From: Paraburkholderia rhynchosiae
GTDB taxonomy: Bacteria; Pseudomonadota; Gammaproteobacteria; Burkholderiales; Burkholderiaceae
DNA: 64,000 nt
Reading direction: 5' to 3'
NCBI RefSeq assembly: GCF_002879865.1
Contig: NZ_PNXY01000004.1
Coordinates: 310,001 to 374,000, forward strand
The translations under genes were made by a program, and so were the position numbers. Below the pieces are notes generated by a model. That model searched no databases, was not told where the DNA came from, and was given only the letters and a program-made list of their open reading frames with translations. This document shows positions 45,860 to 54,969 of this stretch, piece after piece (the first letter of the stretch is position 1; each line of letters opens with the position of its first letter).

Positions 45860-46077
45860 GCGCCGCCGGAATTGCTGGGCATTCACGTCAATTTTCCCGC
45901 AACCGTCCCACCCGGAATTGCGAAAACTATCAGGCGCCGCGCAGCTGGACCGAACGTGCATATCACAATCTGATCTATTACAACCGGCCCGATAAAGGCG
46001 CCCATTTTGCAGCGTGGGAAGAGCCGCAATTGTTCGCGCAAGAAGTTCGCGCGGGTTTGAGGCCGCTGCGCACATAA
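45860..46077 (+). pseudogene. Epoxide-hydrolase remnant, internally deleted and frameshifted
   Basis: One frame (about 45860-45950) reads PPELLGIHVNFPATVPPGIAK, matching the middle of epoxide hydrolases of the alpha/beta-hydrolase fold. The next, in another frame (about 45937-46077), reads RSWTERAYHNLIYYNRPDKG then GAHFAAWEEPQLFAQEVRAG, the C-terminal His region. In intact enzymes these parts are well over 100 residues apart and in frame. The N-terminal half with the oxyanion hole and nucleophile is absent. This is a decayed gene. Confidence 0.7.
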
Positions 46078-46214
46078 TTCGCGCATTGGACCAGGCCGCA
46101 AGGTCACCCGCTCACTACCGGATCCGGTGCCAAAGTAGCTATGATTCGAGTCCTGAGCCCCAGACAACGGGCTCACGAATCTCCTCATTCATCGCTATTG
46201 ACCGGAATTCCCAG

Positions 46215-46796
46215 GTGACTTACACGCTGTCGACGCGGCACATTCACGAACTCGAGATCCGCAAGAGCCGGTTCATTGCGTATGCCATACCCGTCGAGGA
46301 TCGCGACGCCGCGATGGACGAACTGCGCCGTCTGCGCGAAGAACATCCCACGGCGACGCACGTATGCTGGGCGCTCCTGGCAGGCGGCCAGTCCGGGATG
46401 TCCGATGACGGCGAGCCGTCCGGCACTGCAGGCCGGCCTATTCTCGAAGTGCTGCGGCATCACGATCTCGACGGCGTGCTCGCCGCCGTCGTCCGCTATT
46501 ACGGCGGCGTGAAGCTCGGCGCAGGCGGCCTCGTGCGTGCGTACACCGACGCGATTGCATCGGCGCTGCTGGGCGCACCGCGAGTCGAACGGATTGCCCT
46601 GACTTCGCTGACGGTTGAAGTCGGATATGCCGACGAAGCGAAGGTGCGCCGATGGATCGAAGCGGAAGGCTACGCACTCGCGGATACCGCGCACGCAATG
46701 CTGGTGAAGATGACGATCCGCTTGCCGGTCAATGCGGTCGACGGCGCGCGTAGTGCGTTGGTCGATATGACACAGGGCAAAGCCGGCTTCGTCTGA
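46215..46796 (+). CDS. YigZ/IMPACT-family protein
   Basis: 193 aa. The start is GTG at 46215 (TYTLSTRHIHELEIRKSRFIAY). The family signature DDGEPSGTAGRPILEVL and VVRYYGGVKLGAGGLVRAYTDA are both intact. An N-terminal UPF0029 domain is followed by a small DUF1949-like C-terminal domain. The family is related to eukaryotic IMPACT and to EF-G domain folds; its bacterial role is not established. It is monocistronic and follows the epoxide-hydrolase remnant. Confidence 0.88.
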   Translation: MTYTLSTRHIHELEIRKSRFIAYAIPVEDRDAAMDELRRLREEHPTATHVCWALLAGGQSGMSDDGEPSGTAGRPILEVLRHHDLDGVLAAVVRYYGGVKLGAGGLVRAYTDAIASALLGAPRVERIALTSLTVEVGYADEAKVRRWIEAEGYALADTAHAMLVKMTIRLPVNAVDGARSALVDMTQGKAGFV

Positions 46797-47029
46797 CGGC
46801 TGCAATACGTCGGCTTCATGAAAGCCGCGCCTCGCACGAGGATCGGGAGAATAGAAGCCGGTGTCTTATTTAGAAGATGGCTTATTCGTGGCCGCTGTTA
46901 CCATGCTGTTCTCCGACGGCACGTATCACCACTTAAAGGGCCACTTTTCTGACCTCGACCGCCGCTTGTTCCAGCACAGCGCCAGAATCTGCGCGACACG
47001 GTTCGTGTGTACCGCGCCTGAACGCCTGC

Positions 47030-47593
47030 ATGCCAACACCTTTGAGGTACGCCGTGCTCAAGGGCTGCGGTCTGATTGCGCTGCCCTTGATGCTCTCCGC
47101 CTGCTCGTGGTCGTGGTTCGGCCTGAACAGCGCGCCTCGCGCCCTGGCGCACCCGACCGGATGGCTCAGCGTCGCGCCTGCCCGCGACTTTGCCTACATG
47201 CCGGCTATCAGCGGAGCCATGTCGCCGAACCGCATCGAAAACACGGCGATGACTGGCGTCATCCTGAAAGACAATATCAATGAGGCGGTGCGCGAGAGCA
47301 TTGCGGATCGCCTGAAGGTCGTCGGCTTTCATCTCGGCGGGGGCAACAAAGTGTTGAGCGGCAGCATCGAGAAATTTACCGTGGACGACGTCCGCTCGCC
47401 GGCCCTGTGGACACTGAAGATGCGCTACGTGGTCATCGACGCCGCCACGCAAAAGGTCGTGTTCTCCACCACCAAGACAGTCAAACAGAAATCGCCGAAA
47501 TTCACCAACAACGCCATTGCGATTGAAGACACGGTGAAGCTCAGCGTCGACGCGTTGGTCGGCGATCCGGGGTTTATCAACGCAGTGAATTAA
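47030..47593 (+). CDS. Outer-membrane-type lipoprotein, unknown function
   Basis: 187 aa. The signal peptide ends in lipobox LSAC (Cys25). The mature part contains NRIENTAMTGVILKDNINEA and GGGNKVLSGSIEKFTVDDV, then a beta-rich stretch on conversion of subunit-like strands (MRYVVIDAATQKVVFSTTKT). The layout recalls YajG-like or DUF4410-like lipoproteins that build a small alpha/beta domain, but I cannot fix the family. It is monocistronic with short flanks. Confidence 0.72.
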   Translation: MPTPLRYAVLKGCGLIALPLMLSACSWSWFGLNSAPRALAHPTGWLSVAPARDFAYMPAISGAMSPNRIENTAMTGVILKDNINEAVRESIADRLKVVGFHLGGGNKVLSGSIEKFTVDDVRSPALWTLKMRYVVIDAATQKVVFSTTKTVKQKSPKFTNNAIAIEDTVKLSVDALVGDPGFINAVN

Positions 47594-47755
47594 GGGGCGT
47601 CTGCAAGGGCGTCTGCAGGGTGCCTGCAACGGTGCCCCGACGCGCACGCCGCCGGTTTCGCTACAATTGGAAGCAGTGCGTGCGCCTGTTTCGCTCCGCA
47701 GCTTGACTGTTCCGCGCGGAACTCGCGCCGACCCGCGTTCATCGTGTGAGGCTCT

Positions 47756-48376
47756 ATGTCCACCACTGCCTGGCTGTTCTTTCTTCCCGCCTGCTTCGCC
47801 ATCAATCTCGCGCCGGGGCCAAACAATCTGCTGTCGATCAACGTGGCCGCGCGGCATGGTTTCATGACCGCGTTTGTCGGCGGCACCGGGCGGCTCGTCG
47901 CGTTTGCAGCCATGATCGCGCTCGCGGCCACCGGTCTCGCGGTCGTGCTGCATGCGTCGGAGTGGTTCTTTCTCGCGATCAAACTGGCCGGCGCCGCTTA
48001 CCTCGTCTGGCTCGCCATTCAGCTTTGGCGCAGCGACGCGCCCGCTATCGACACCGCACAGGAGCAGCCGGCATCGCTAGCGAGAATCGCGCGGCAAGAA
48101 TTCCTCGTGGCCGCCGGCAACCCCAAAGCCATCCTCGTTTTCACCGCGTTTTTGCCGCAATTCGTCGATATCGCCAAGCCGATGCTGCCGCAGTTCGCGG
48201 TGCTCGGCGCGAGCTTTCTCGTGCTCGAATGCGTGGCGATTGCGTTGTACTCGTGGGCCGGCATGCACCTCGGAAAGTGGCTCACGCGCGCGCGGGTCCG
48301 GCGATGGTTCAATCGCTGCTGCGGCGGGTTTCTTGCGGCCATCGGCGTAAGTTTCCTGCTGGTCAGGCGCGCCTGA
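47756..48376 (+). CDS. LysE-family exporter (second copy)
   Basis: 206 aa with six predicted helices. The N-terminus AINLAPGPNNLLSINVAARHG carries the LysE/RhtB PGPN motif, and VAAGNPKAILVFTAFLPQFVD the NPK motif. RhtB-type proteins export threonine, homoserine or other amino acids. It stands alone, 160 bp after the lipoprotein gene, and is only distantly similar to the 44816-45442 copy. Confidence 0.9.
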   Translation: MSTTAWLFFLPACFAINLAPGPNNLLSINVAARHGFMTAFVGGTGRLVAFAAMIALAATGLAVVLHASEWFFLAIKLAGAAYLVWLAIQLWRSDAPAIDTAQEQPASLARIARQEFLVAAGNPKAILVFTAFLPQFVDIAKPMLPQFAVLGASFLVLECVAIALYSWAGMHLGKWLTRARVRRWFNRCCGGFLAAIGVSFLLVRRA

Positions 48377-48438
48377 TGAAACGCGGCAGCACATCAAGCC
48401 GCGAACTTCCATAACCGATCCTGAATGCATCCGCCGAG

Positions 48439-48477
48439 AAACTTTAACTATCTGTATCGGCTCCGCGCCCCTATGCT
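48439..48477 (+). promoter_or_regulatory. Shared promoter-like element (copy 1), before ketopantoate reductase
   Basis: AAACTTTAACTAT (48439-48451), 19 bases, then CTATGCT (48471-48477). The second box resembles a -10 element; the first would overlap or precede the -35 position. The same architecture and spacing recur at 54891-54929 and, with CTAGCAT, on the minus strand at 53850-53888. Confidence 0.6.
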
Positions 48478-48552
48478 CAATTAGTGACCCGTCGCCTGCA
48501 CGACGAGAGGCGGCATGGGCAAGCGACTTCTCATAGTCACAGGAGCGGCATC

Positions 48553-49530
48553 ATGAAGATCTGCATCTTCGGAGCGGGAGCGATTGGCGGTTTGATGGGC
48601 GTGCAACTTGCACGCGCGGGAGCCGATGTGAGTTTCATCGCGCGCGGTGCGCATCTCGCGGCGATGCGCGAGCACGGCGCGCGTTTGATCATCGACGGGG
48701 AGACGGTCAGCGCGCCCGTTCGCTGCACGTCCGACCCGCGTGAGCTCGGCGTGCAGGACTTCGTGATCATCACATTGAAAGCGCACTCGCTGCCCGGCGT
48801 GGTCGACGCCATGCAGCCGCTGCTGGGGAAGCACACGGCGATTGTGACGGGCGTCAACGGCATTCCGTATTGGTACTTCTATCAGCACGGCGGCAAGTTC
48901 GCCGGCACGCGCCTCGCGAGCGTCGATCCGGACGGCTGTCAATGGACGAAGCTCGGCCCCGAACGCGCGATTGGATGCGTGCTCTATCCGGCCGCCGAGA
49001 TCGTCGAGCCAGGCCTCATCAAGCATGTGTACGGCAAGAAATTCCCGATTGGCGAGCCGAGCGGCGAACGCACGCCGCGCATCCAGCAATTGCACGACAT
49101 CATGCAGGCGGCGGGTTTCGAGGCGCCGATCCGCGACAACATCCGTGACGAAATCTGGCTCAAGCTGTGGGGCAATCTGTGTTTCAACCCGATCAGCGCG
49201 TTGACGCACGCAACGCTCGACGTACTGACCAGCGACCCCGGCACACGCGCGGTATCGCGCACGATGATGCTCGAAGCCAAACGTATCGCCGATCAGTTCG
49301 GCGTGCACTTCCGGGTCGATGTGGAAAAGCGTATCGACGGCGCGGGTGCGGTCGGCGCGCACAAGACGTCGACGCTTGTGGATCTGGAGAACCGGCGGCC
49401 GATGGAAATTGATCCGCTTCTGACCGTCGTGCAGGAAATGGGGCGTCTGGTCAACGAGCCCACGCCGACTATCGACGTGGTGCTCGCGCTCGTCAAACTG
49501 CGCGAGCGCATGGCGTTGCAGGAGGCTTGA
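48553..49530 (+). CDS. panE: 2-dehydropantoate 2-reductase (ketopantoate reductase family)
   Basis: 325 aa NADPH-dependent reductase. The N-terminal Rossmann motif is MKICIFGAGAIGGLMGVQLA; VIITLKAHSLPG and the catalytic Lys region DEIWLKLWGNLCFNPISALT are family hallmarks. It reduces ketopantoate to pantoate in CoA synthesis. Paralogues of this family are common and may reduce other 2-keto acids, and no pan genes are nearby. The ATG at 48553 has AGGAGC upstream. It carries the shared promoter element also seen at oxlT, hinting at a role linked to oxalate or 2-keto-acid metabolism. A terminator follows. Confidence 0.85.
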   Translation: MKICIFGAGAIGGLMGVQLARAGADVSFIARGAHLAAMREHGARLIIDGETVSAPVRCTSDPRELGVQDFVIITLKAHSLPGVVDAMQPLLGKHTAIVTGVNGIPYWYFYQHGGKFAGTRLASVDPDGCQWTKLGPERAIGCVLYPAAEIVEPGLIKHVYGKKFPIGEPSGERTPRIQQLHDIMQAAGFEAPIRDNIRDEIWLKLWGNLCFNPISALTHATLDVLTSDPGTRAVSRTMMLEAKRIADQFGVHFRVDVEKRIDGAGAVGAHKTSTLVDLENRRPMEIDPLLTVVQEMGRLVNEPTPTIDVVLALVKLRERMALQEA

Positions 49531-49567
49531 ACGGCATAGCGTTTTTCTACTGGAACTGTGGTTAAAC

Positions 49568-49602
49568 AAGGATCGAACGCCGTGTGGCGTTCGATCCTTT
49601 TT
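49568..49602. terminator. Intrinsic terminator between panE and the ALDH gene
   Basis: A perfect 14-bp stem, AAGGATCGAACGCC / GGCGTTCGATCCTT, with a GTGT loop and a T run. It lies between two convergent genes and may serve both. Confidence 0.92.
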
Positions 49603-49636
49603 GTTGCGTCCCTACTGCTAGGTGCTTCTGCTATTC

Positions 49637-51091
49637 CTACTGGTCGATTGCGAGCCACACCGCCTTCGGCTCCGTGAAGTTTTCAATCGCGGCGTCGCCG
49701 TGTTCGCGGCCGAAACCGGAATCGCCGGAGCCCCCCCAAGGCAGGCGCACGTCGGTATAGCCGTAGGTGTTGATCCAGACGGTTCCGGCTTTCAGGTCCC
49801 GCGCCACGCGATGCACGCGCCCGATGTCCGCGCTCCACACGCCCGCCGCGAGGCTATATAACGTGCCGTTGGCAATACGTAGCGCGTCGGCTTCGTCGTT
49901 GAAACGAATCACGCTCGCCACCGGTCCGAAGATTTCCTCCTGCGAGATGCGCATTTCGTGTTCGACATTGGCAAACACCGTCGGCTCGACAAAGAAGCCC
50001 CGTTCGCCGACACGCGCGCCGCCCGCCACAAGCGACGCGCCTTCGGACCGCCCAGCTTCGACGTAACCGAGCACGGTCTTCATTTGCGCGGCGGAGATGA
50101 GCGGCCCCATCGACGTTTCGCGCAGCGACGGATCGCCGACCTTGATCGCTTTTGCACGCGCGGCGAGGCGCTCCACCACTTCGTCGTAGACATCGCGATG
50201 CGCGAGAATGCGCGAGCCCGCCGAACATACCTGGCCCGTGTTGAAGAAGATGCCCGACGCCGCGGCTCGCACCGCATTGTCGAGATTCGCATCGGGGAAG
50301 ATCAGATTGGCCGACTTGCCGCCGAGCTCGAGCGTGACGCGCTTGAAATTCCCGGCTGCGCCTTGCAGAATGCCGCGCCCCACCGACGGCGATCCGGTGA
50401 ACGTCACCTTATCCACGCCCGGATGCGCGACGAGCGCGTCGCCGACTACCCGTCCCTTGCCGGTGACGATATTCAGGACTCCCGGCGGCACCCCCGCTTC
50501 GAGTGCTAGCTCACCGATGCGCAATGCGCTGAGCGGCGTGATCTCCGCTGGCTTGACGATCAGCGTGCAACCGCACGCGAGCGCCGGCGCGATTTTCCAC
50601 ATGCCGATCATCAGTGGGAAATTCCACGGCACGATGGCCGCCACCACGCCGACCGGCTCGCGCAATGTGTAGGTCAAGGCGTCTGGCCGAACCGGCACCA
50701 CCTGGCCGTTGATCTTGTCGCACCAGCCTGCGTAGTATTCGAGCGTATCGATCGCGGCCGGAATGTCCTGGCGCATCACGGCGGCAATCGGCTTGCCGGC
50801 GTCGAGGCTTTCGAGCGCGGCCAGTTCTTCGAGATTCGTACGCATCAGGCCGGCGAGACGAGCAAGGATGCGGCCTCGCTCGGCCGCCTTGATGCCATTC
50901 CACACTTTCAACGCGGCACGCGCCGCGTGCACGGCCGTGTCGACGTCGGCGGCGCTGCCCTGGGCAACGCGCGCGATCGGCTCTTCGGTGGCCGGATTGA
51001 TATCGACGGAATATTCGCCAGTGCCCGGCGGCAACCGCTTACCGTCGATCAGCAAATCATGGCGTCTGAGGTCGGTGTCAGCATCCATCAT
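49637..51091 (-). CDS. NAD(P)-dependent aldehyde dehydrogenase
   Basis: 484 aa ALDH superfamily enzyme. The catalytic Cys is in FFNTGQVCSAGSRI, the general-base Glu in TLELGGKSANLIF, and the cofactor-binding VVAAIVPWNFPLMIGMWK and FTGSPSVGRGI are intact. C-terminal PWGGSGDSGFGREHG is typical of betaine/aminobutyraldehyde-like members. The start at 51091 has AGGAG upstream; a longer frame adds 21 unsupported residues. The LysR gene ends 87 bp upstream on the same strand. The substrate is unknown; glycolaldehyde, glyoxal or an amino-aldehyde would suit the neighbourhood. Confidence 0.92.
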   Translation of the reverse strand: MMDADTDLRRHDLLIDGKRLPPGTGEYSVDINPATEEPIARVAQGSAADVDTAVHAARAALKVWNGIKAAERGRILARLAGLMRTNLEELAALESLDAGKPIAAVMRQDIPAAIDTLEYYAGWCDKINGQVVPVRPDALTYTLREPVGVVAAIVPWNFPLMIGMWKIAPALACGCTLIVKPAEITPLSALRIGELALEAGVPPGVLNIVTGKGRVVGDALVAHPGVDKVTFTGSPSVGRGILQGAAGNFKRVTLELGGKSANLIFPDANLDNAVRAAASGIFFNTGQVCSAGSRILAHRDVYDEVVERLAARAKAIKVGDPSLRETSMGPLISAAQMKTVLGYVEAGRSEGASLVAGGARVGERGFFVEPTVFANVEHEMRISQEEIFGPVASVIRFNDEADALRIANGTLYSLAAGVWSADIGRVHRVARDLKAGTVWINTYGYTDVRLPWGGSGDSGFGREHGDAAIENFTEPKAVWLAIDQ

Positions 51092-51178
51092 GAAACTCCT
51101 TGCGTGAAATGTTGCGTGGGCTGATTGGCAAGCCGGCCTTGGGGTGAAGGCCACTGCTGAAGCAAGGGCGATGCGGCG

Positions 51179-52183
51179 CTACGGCTCGTGAAGCGCCGCG
51201 CCGCTGCGCGCGGCTGCGGGCCATGAAGGATCTTGCGAGGCGGCATTCGCAGTGGTTTCATCGGCTGCGTCCGAATCTGCGTCTTTGGATTGCGCATGCG
51301 CATGCGCCGCAAATTGTGCCCACGCGGCCGCGGCATTCGGCCTGAGCGAGCGGTTGCGGCGATGCACGAGCAGCGTCGTCAAAGTCATTTCCGGCGCAAG
51401 CGGCCGGCTCACCAGCGACTCGCCCACGGCGGGCCAATGGGCGTCGACGGGCAGAATACCGACCCCGAGCCCCAGTTCGACCATGCGCAGCACCGCGGCC
51501 ACATGTCCGAACTCCTGCACCGGGCGCCGCTTCAATCCGTTCGTATTGAAGGCGAGTTCGAGCGCCGCACGCACGCCTGCATCAGCGTTCAGCGTGACGA
51601 GCGCCCACTCATGCAACGCGTCCCACGCGATGCTCGCGTGGCGGGCCAGCGGGTGGCTTGGCGGCATGACCGCATGCAGCGGCGTTGTGAAAACCACTTG
51701 CGCGTGCAACTGATCATTGACGAGAGGTTCAGCTAGCGAGACTACGCCGAAATCTACCTCGCCGTGTTCGACGCTCGCGAGCACGCTGCTTTGAGGTTGA
51801 TCCTCGATGGTGACCGACAACTCGGGGAACGCCGCGGAGCAACGCGCGAGTCCCTGTGCGACCCAACTCGACGACAACACCGGATTGCTCGCCAGCACCA
51901 CGACGCCTCGGTGCCCGTCGTAAGCGGCCCGTTCTTCGCGCAGCGTCAGTTCGATTTCGTCGAGCAGGCGGCCGATTCTTCGCTCGAGACTGGCGCCCGC
52001 ATGCGTCAGTTGAACCTGGCGCGTCGTGCGGTCAAACAGCTTCAGTTCGACCGCATCTTCGAGTTCGCGCACGCAACGGCTGACTGCCGATTGCGTCAGG
52101 TCGAAATCGCGCGCCGCGCGCGTAAAGCTCCGTTCACGCGCGACGGCGATAAAGACCTTGAGTTGCTGCAATGAAACGTTCAT
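51179..52183 (-). CDS. LysR-family regulator upstream of the ALDH gene
   Basis: 334 aa. The N-terminal HTH reads QLKVFIAVARERSFTRAARDFDLTQSAVSRCVRELED, and a substrate-binding-like effector domain spans about 90-300. The C-terminal 40 residues are an Ala/Asp-rich, probably disordered extension not typical of the family. It lies between the ALDH and oxlT genes, all on the minus strand with 29 bp to the oxlT stop, so it may be transcribed with oxlT. The regulon is unknown. Confidence 0.88.
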   Translation of the reverse strand: MNVSLQQLKVFIAVARERSFTRAARDFDLTQSAVSRCVRELEDAVELKLFDRTTRQVQLTHAGASLERRIGRLLDEIELTLREERAAYDGHRGVVVLASNPVLSSSWVAQGLARCSAAFPELSVTIEDQPQSSVLASVEHGEVDFGVVSLAEPLVNDQLHAQVVFTTPLHAVMPPSHPLARHASIAWDALHEWALVTLNADAGVRAALELAFNTNGLKRRPVQEFGHVAAVLRMVELGLGVGILPVDAHWPAVGESLVSRPLAPEMTLTTLLVHRRNRSLRPNAAAAWAQFAAHAHAQSKDADSDAADETTANAASQDPSWPAAARSGAALHEP

Positions 52184-52212
52184 GACGTCGCGGCCAGGGT
52201 GGACGACTCAGC

Positions 52213-53559
52213 CTATTCCCCAGTCTGTTCGGGCCAGTGGCTCAGCCGCGAGGCCTTGCCGTTACCCGCGACCGCGAGCACGCTTTGTTGCGGTTCGTCA
52301 TGCGAGTGGATCCAGCGCGAACGCATCGGCGCAAGGATGAACTTCGCGGAGACGCCGGCGGCGATCGTGATCACAGCGGAAACGGTGAACACGAGACTCC
52401 ATCCGCCCGTTGCCGACAGCACCGAAGCAATCGGCACCAGCAACGAAGCCGTGCCCTTCGCGGTGTACAACGTGCCCGCATTGGCCGCCGCATATTTGCT
52501 GCCGAAGGTGTCCGCGCAAATCGCCGGGAAGATCGAGAAGATTTCGCCCCAGAAGAGGAAGATCAACGCAGCGAACGTCATGAACGCATACGGGTTCGTG
52601 CCGTACTGCATCATGCCAAGCAAGGAGAGCCCCTCGCCCGTGAAGATTACGAACATCGTGTTCTCACGGCCGATCTTGTCGGAGATGAAACCGCACAGCG
52701 GACGCGTGAAGCCGTTGCAGACGTTGTCGATCGAAAGCGTAGCCGTCAGCAGCGGCAACGTCACGCCGAAGATCGTCATCGGAATGCGTGCAAGGCCCCA
52801 GTCTTTCGCGATCGGGCCGATCTGCGCGGTTGCCATCAGGCCGCCGGCCGCCACTGCCACGAACGAAATGTAGATCAGCCAGAACACCGGCGTCTTGATC
52901 ATCTGGCCAGGCGTGTAGTCGACCTTCGACACCGCGAACTTCTTCTTCGCCGGCGTATGCTGCCGCAGAATCGGCTTCTTCAGCAGCATCGCGAGTGCAA
53001 GAATGCACACGCCCTGCAGAATGCCGAAAAAGAGGAACGTGTGCTCGTAGCCCGAGCGCGTGATCATGTTCGCGATTGGGATCACCGTGACTGCCGCGCC
53101 CGCACCGAAGCCTGCGGCCGTGAGGCCCGCCGCAAGACCGCGCCGATCCGGGAACCACTTCAACGCATTGCCGACGCACGTGCCGTACACGCCGCCCGCG
53201 CCGATCCCCGCAATCACCGCGGAGACGTAGAGCATCGGCAAGGTCGTCGCATACGAATTCATCACCCATGCGAGGCCGGCGCACACTGCGCCTCCCGCCA
53301 CCACGGGCCGTGGCCCGAACTTGTCGACGAGCCAGCCCTCCAATGGAACGAGCCACGTTTCAGTGAGAATGAAAATCGCGAACGCCAGTTGAATCGAGGC
53401 CTGGCCCCAGTGATGCCGCGCGTCCATCGGCGCGACAAACAACGTCCACGCGTACTGCAGATTCGCCACCAACGCCATGCATACCATGCCGATGACGAGC
53501 TGCCACCAACGGCTCGCCCAGAATACTGGGGCCGCGGTCTGCTGAGTGATATCGTCCAT
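52213..53559 (-). CDS. oxlT: Oxalate/formate antiporter-type MFS transporter
   Basis: 448 aa with 12 predicted helices and the OxlT family pattern. The N-terminal FWASRWWQLVIGMVCMALVANLQYAWTLF and the helix 2-3 loop DKFGPRPVVAGG (motif A) are typical. The Lys in YTAKGTASLLVP on helix 11 corresponds to the oxalate-binding Lys of OxlT, and Arg in NGFTRPLCGFISDKIGR to its partner region. It would import oxalate in exchange for formate, supplying the frc pathway further along. Its upstream region carries a copy of the shared promoter element. Confidence 0.85.
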   Translation of the reverse strand: MDDITQQTAAPVFWASRWWQLVIGMVCMALVANLQYAWTLFVAPMDARHHWGQASIQLAFAIFILTETWLVPLEGWLVDKFGPRPVVAGGAVCAGLAWVMNSYATTLPMLYVSAVIAGIGAGGVYGTCVGNALKWFPDRRGLAAGLTAAGFGAGAAVTVIPIANMITRSGYEHTFLFFGILQGVCILALAMLLKKPILRQHTPAKKKFAVSKVDYTPGQMIKTPVFWLIYISFVAVAAGGLMATAQIGPIAKDWGLARIPMTIFGVTLPLLTATLSIDNVCNGFTRPLCGFISDKIGRENTMFVIFTGEGLSLLGMMQYGTNPYAFMTFAALIFLFWGEIFSIFPAICADTFGSKYAAANAGTLYTAKGTASLLVPIASVLSATGGWSLVFTVSAVITIAAGVSAKFILAPMRSRWIHSHDEPQQSVLAVAGNGKASRLSHWPEQTGE

Positions 53560-53849
53560 GAGCCTTGTCTCCGCAATTATTTAGTGCAGCCGGCCAACGC
53601 GCCGTACTGTATTCGTCCCACCTTATCGTTATGACCCGAAAAGCCTTGCAATTCGGGAATATTTAATATCTGCGTCTTTAAATCGCTTCCGTAAAACAGA
53701 CGTTTATTCATCGCCTTTCCGGAAGTTTCTTTATTCGGACTAATTGACTTTGTTCTTTTTGGTCATTCCGCGTTCTGGTCCGCCACGCCTGCAATCCAAG
53801 CGTTAACCCGAGTGTCGCGGCGGCAGTCTGCGCTTTCTTCTACAAACTC

Positions 53850-53888
53850 ATGCTAGGGTCATTGCTGAATTACTAATAATTAAAGTTT
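53850..53888 (-). promoter_or_regulatory. Shared promoter-like element (copy 2), before oxlT
   Basis: On the minus strand: AAACTTTAATTAT, 19 bases, then CTAGCAT. It lies in the AT-rich 366 bp region (53560-53925) between the divergent oxlT and LysR genes, about 290 bp before the oxlT start. It differs from copies 1 and 3 by one base in the first box and three in the second. Confidence 0.55.
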
Positions 53889-53925
53889 GTTATTATATTG
53901 ATTCACGTTTGCTTATACATCGGCC

Positions 53926-54873
53926 ATGACGATGCGCAATGCCACGCTGCGGCAATTGAAGGTCTTCGAAACCGTGGCGCGCCACCTGAGTTTTTCGCGC
54001 GCCGCAGAGGAATTGCATCTCACGCAGCCCGCGGTCTCCACCCAGGTTCGTCAACTGGAAGAACACGCGGGGCTGCCGCTCTTCGAGCAGCTCGGAAAAA
54101 AGATCTACCTGACGCCGGCCGGCACCGAGATGCTGCACTACAGCCGCGCGATCATTCAGCAGTTTCACGAAGTCGACGAAGCGATGAGCCAGCTCAAGGG
54201 CGTCTCGGGCGGCAAGCTGAACGTCGCGGTGATCAGCGCCGGCGACTACTTCTTTCCGCGGCTGCTGGCCGAATTCACGCGGCGCTACGCGGGCGTCGTG
54301 CTGAACCTCGCCGTGCACAATCGCGAGGAACTGTTGCATCAGCTCGCGACTAACCAGACGGACCTCGCGGTGATGGTGCGACCGCCCCACGAAATGGATG
54401 CCACCAACGAGCCGTTCGCGCCTCACCCGTACGTGATCGTGGCCGCGCCCACGCATCCGCTGGCGCACAAGCGCAACATCAGGATGAGCCAGTTGGCCAA
54501 CGAGGCGTTCATCGTGCGGGAGCGCGGCTCCGACACGTGGAATTCGATGGAAGAAGGCTTCGCCGGCCGCCTGTCGAACCTGAAGATCGCGATGGAGATC
54601 AAGAGTACCGAGACGATCAAGCAGGCGGTCATCGCCGGCATGGGCATCGCGTTTCTGTCCGCGCATACGATCAGCCTCGAATTGCAATTGGGTCATCTCG
54701 TCGTGCTCGATGTCGAGAGCTTTCCGGTCATGCTCAACTGGTACGTCGTTCATCGGAAGAACAAGCGCCTGCCACCGGTCGCCGTGGCCTTCAAGCGCTT
54801 CCTGATGGAAGAAGGCGCGAGCCTCATCGAGAAGATCACTCGTGTGAAGGAATTGAGCGTCTATAAGCAATAG
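53926..54873 (+). CDS. LysR-family regulator, CbbR-like
   Basis: 315 aa. The HTH is QLKVFETVARHLSFSRAAEELHLTQPAVSTQVRQLEEHAG, very like the CbbR/RbcR branch of LysR proteins, and a long coinducer domain follows with VMVRPPHEMDATNEPFAPHPYVIVA. CbbR itself controls CO2 fixation, but no cbb genes are here, and relatives sense other metabolites. It diverges from oxlT, so control of oxlT, and of the other promoters with the shared element, is a reasonable but unproven inference. Confidence 0.88.
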   Translation: MTMRNATLRQLKVFETVARHLSFSRAAEELHLTQPAVSTQVRQLEEHAGLPLFEQLGKKIYLTPAGTEMLHYSRAIIQQFHEVDEAMSQLKGVSGGKLNVAVISAGDYFFPRLLAEFTRRYAGVVLNLAVHNREELLHQLATNQTDLAVMVRPPHEMDATNEPFAPHPYVIVAAPTHPLAHKRNIRMSQLANEAFIVRERGSDTWNSMEEGFAGRLSNLKIAMEIKSTETIKQAVIAGMGIAFLSAHTISLELQLGHLVVLDVESFPVMLNWYVVHRKNKRLPPVAVAFKRFLMEEGASLIEKITRVKELSVYKQ

Positions 54874-54890
54874 GCTATGGAAATCCAATA

Positions 54891-54929
54891 AAACTTTAAC
54901 TATTGCAAATTGATCAGGGCTTCTATGCT
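54891..54929 (+). promoter_or_regulatory. Shared promoter-like element (copy 3), before the 101-residue gene
   Basis: AAACTTTAACTAT (54891-54903), 19 bases, then CTATGCT (54923-54929). Both boxes and the spacer length are identical to copy 1. It lies 40 bp before the ATG, so the transcript start would fall in the short leader. Confidence 0.62.
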
Positions 54930-54969
54930 GCAAGCGAGTTCCATCACTTGTCAGCCCAGGAGGCCGATC

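Noticed and set aside
46155..46174. GAGCCC/GGGCTC hairpin before the YigZ gene
   Set aside because: The stem is only 6 bp without a T tract and gives no reason to call a terminator or riboswitch.
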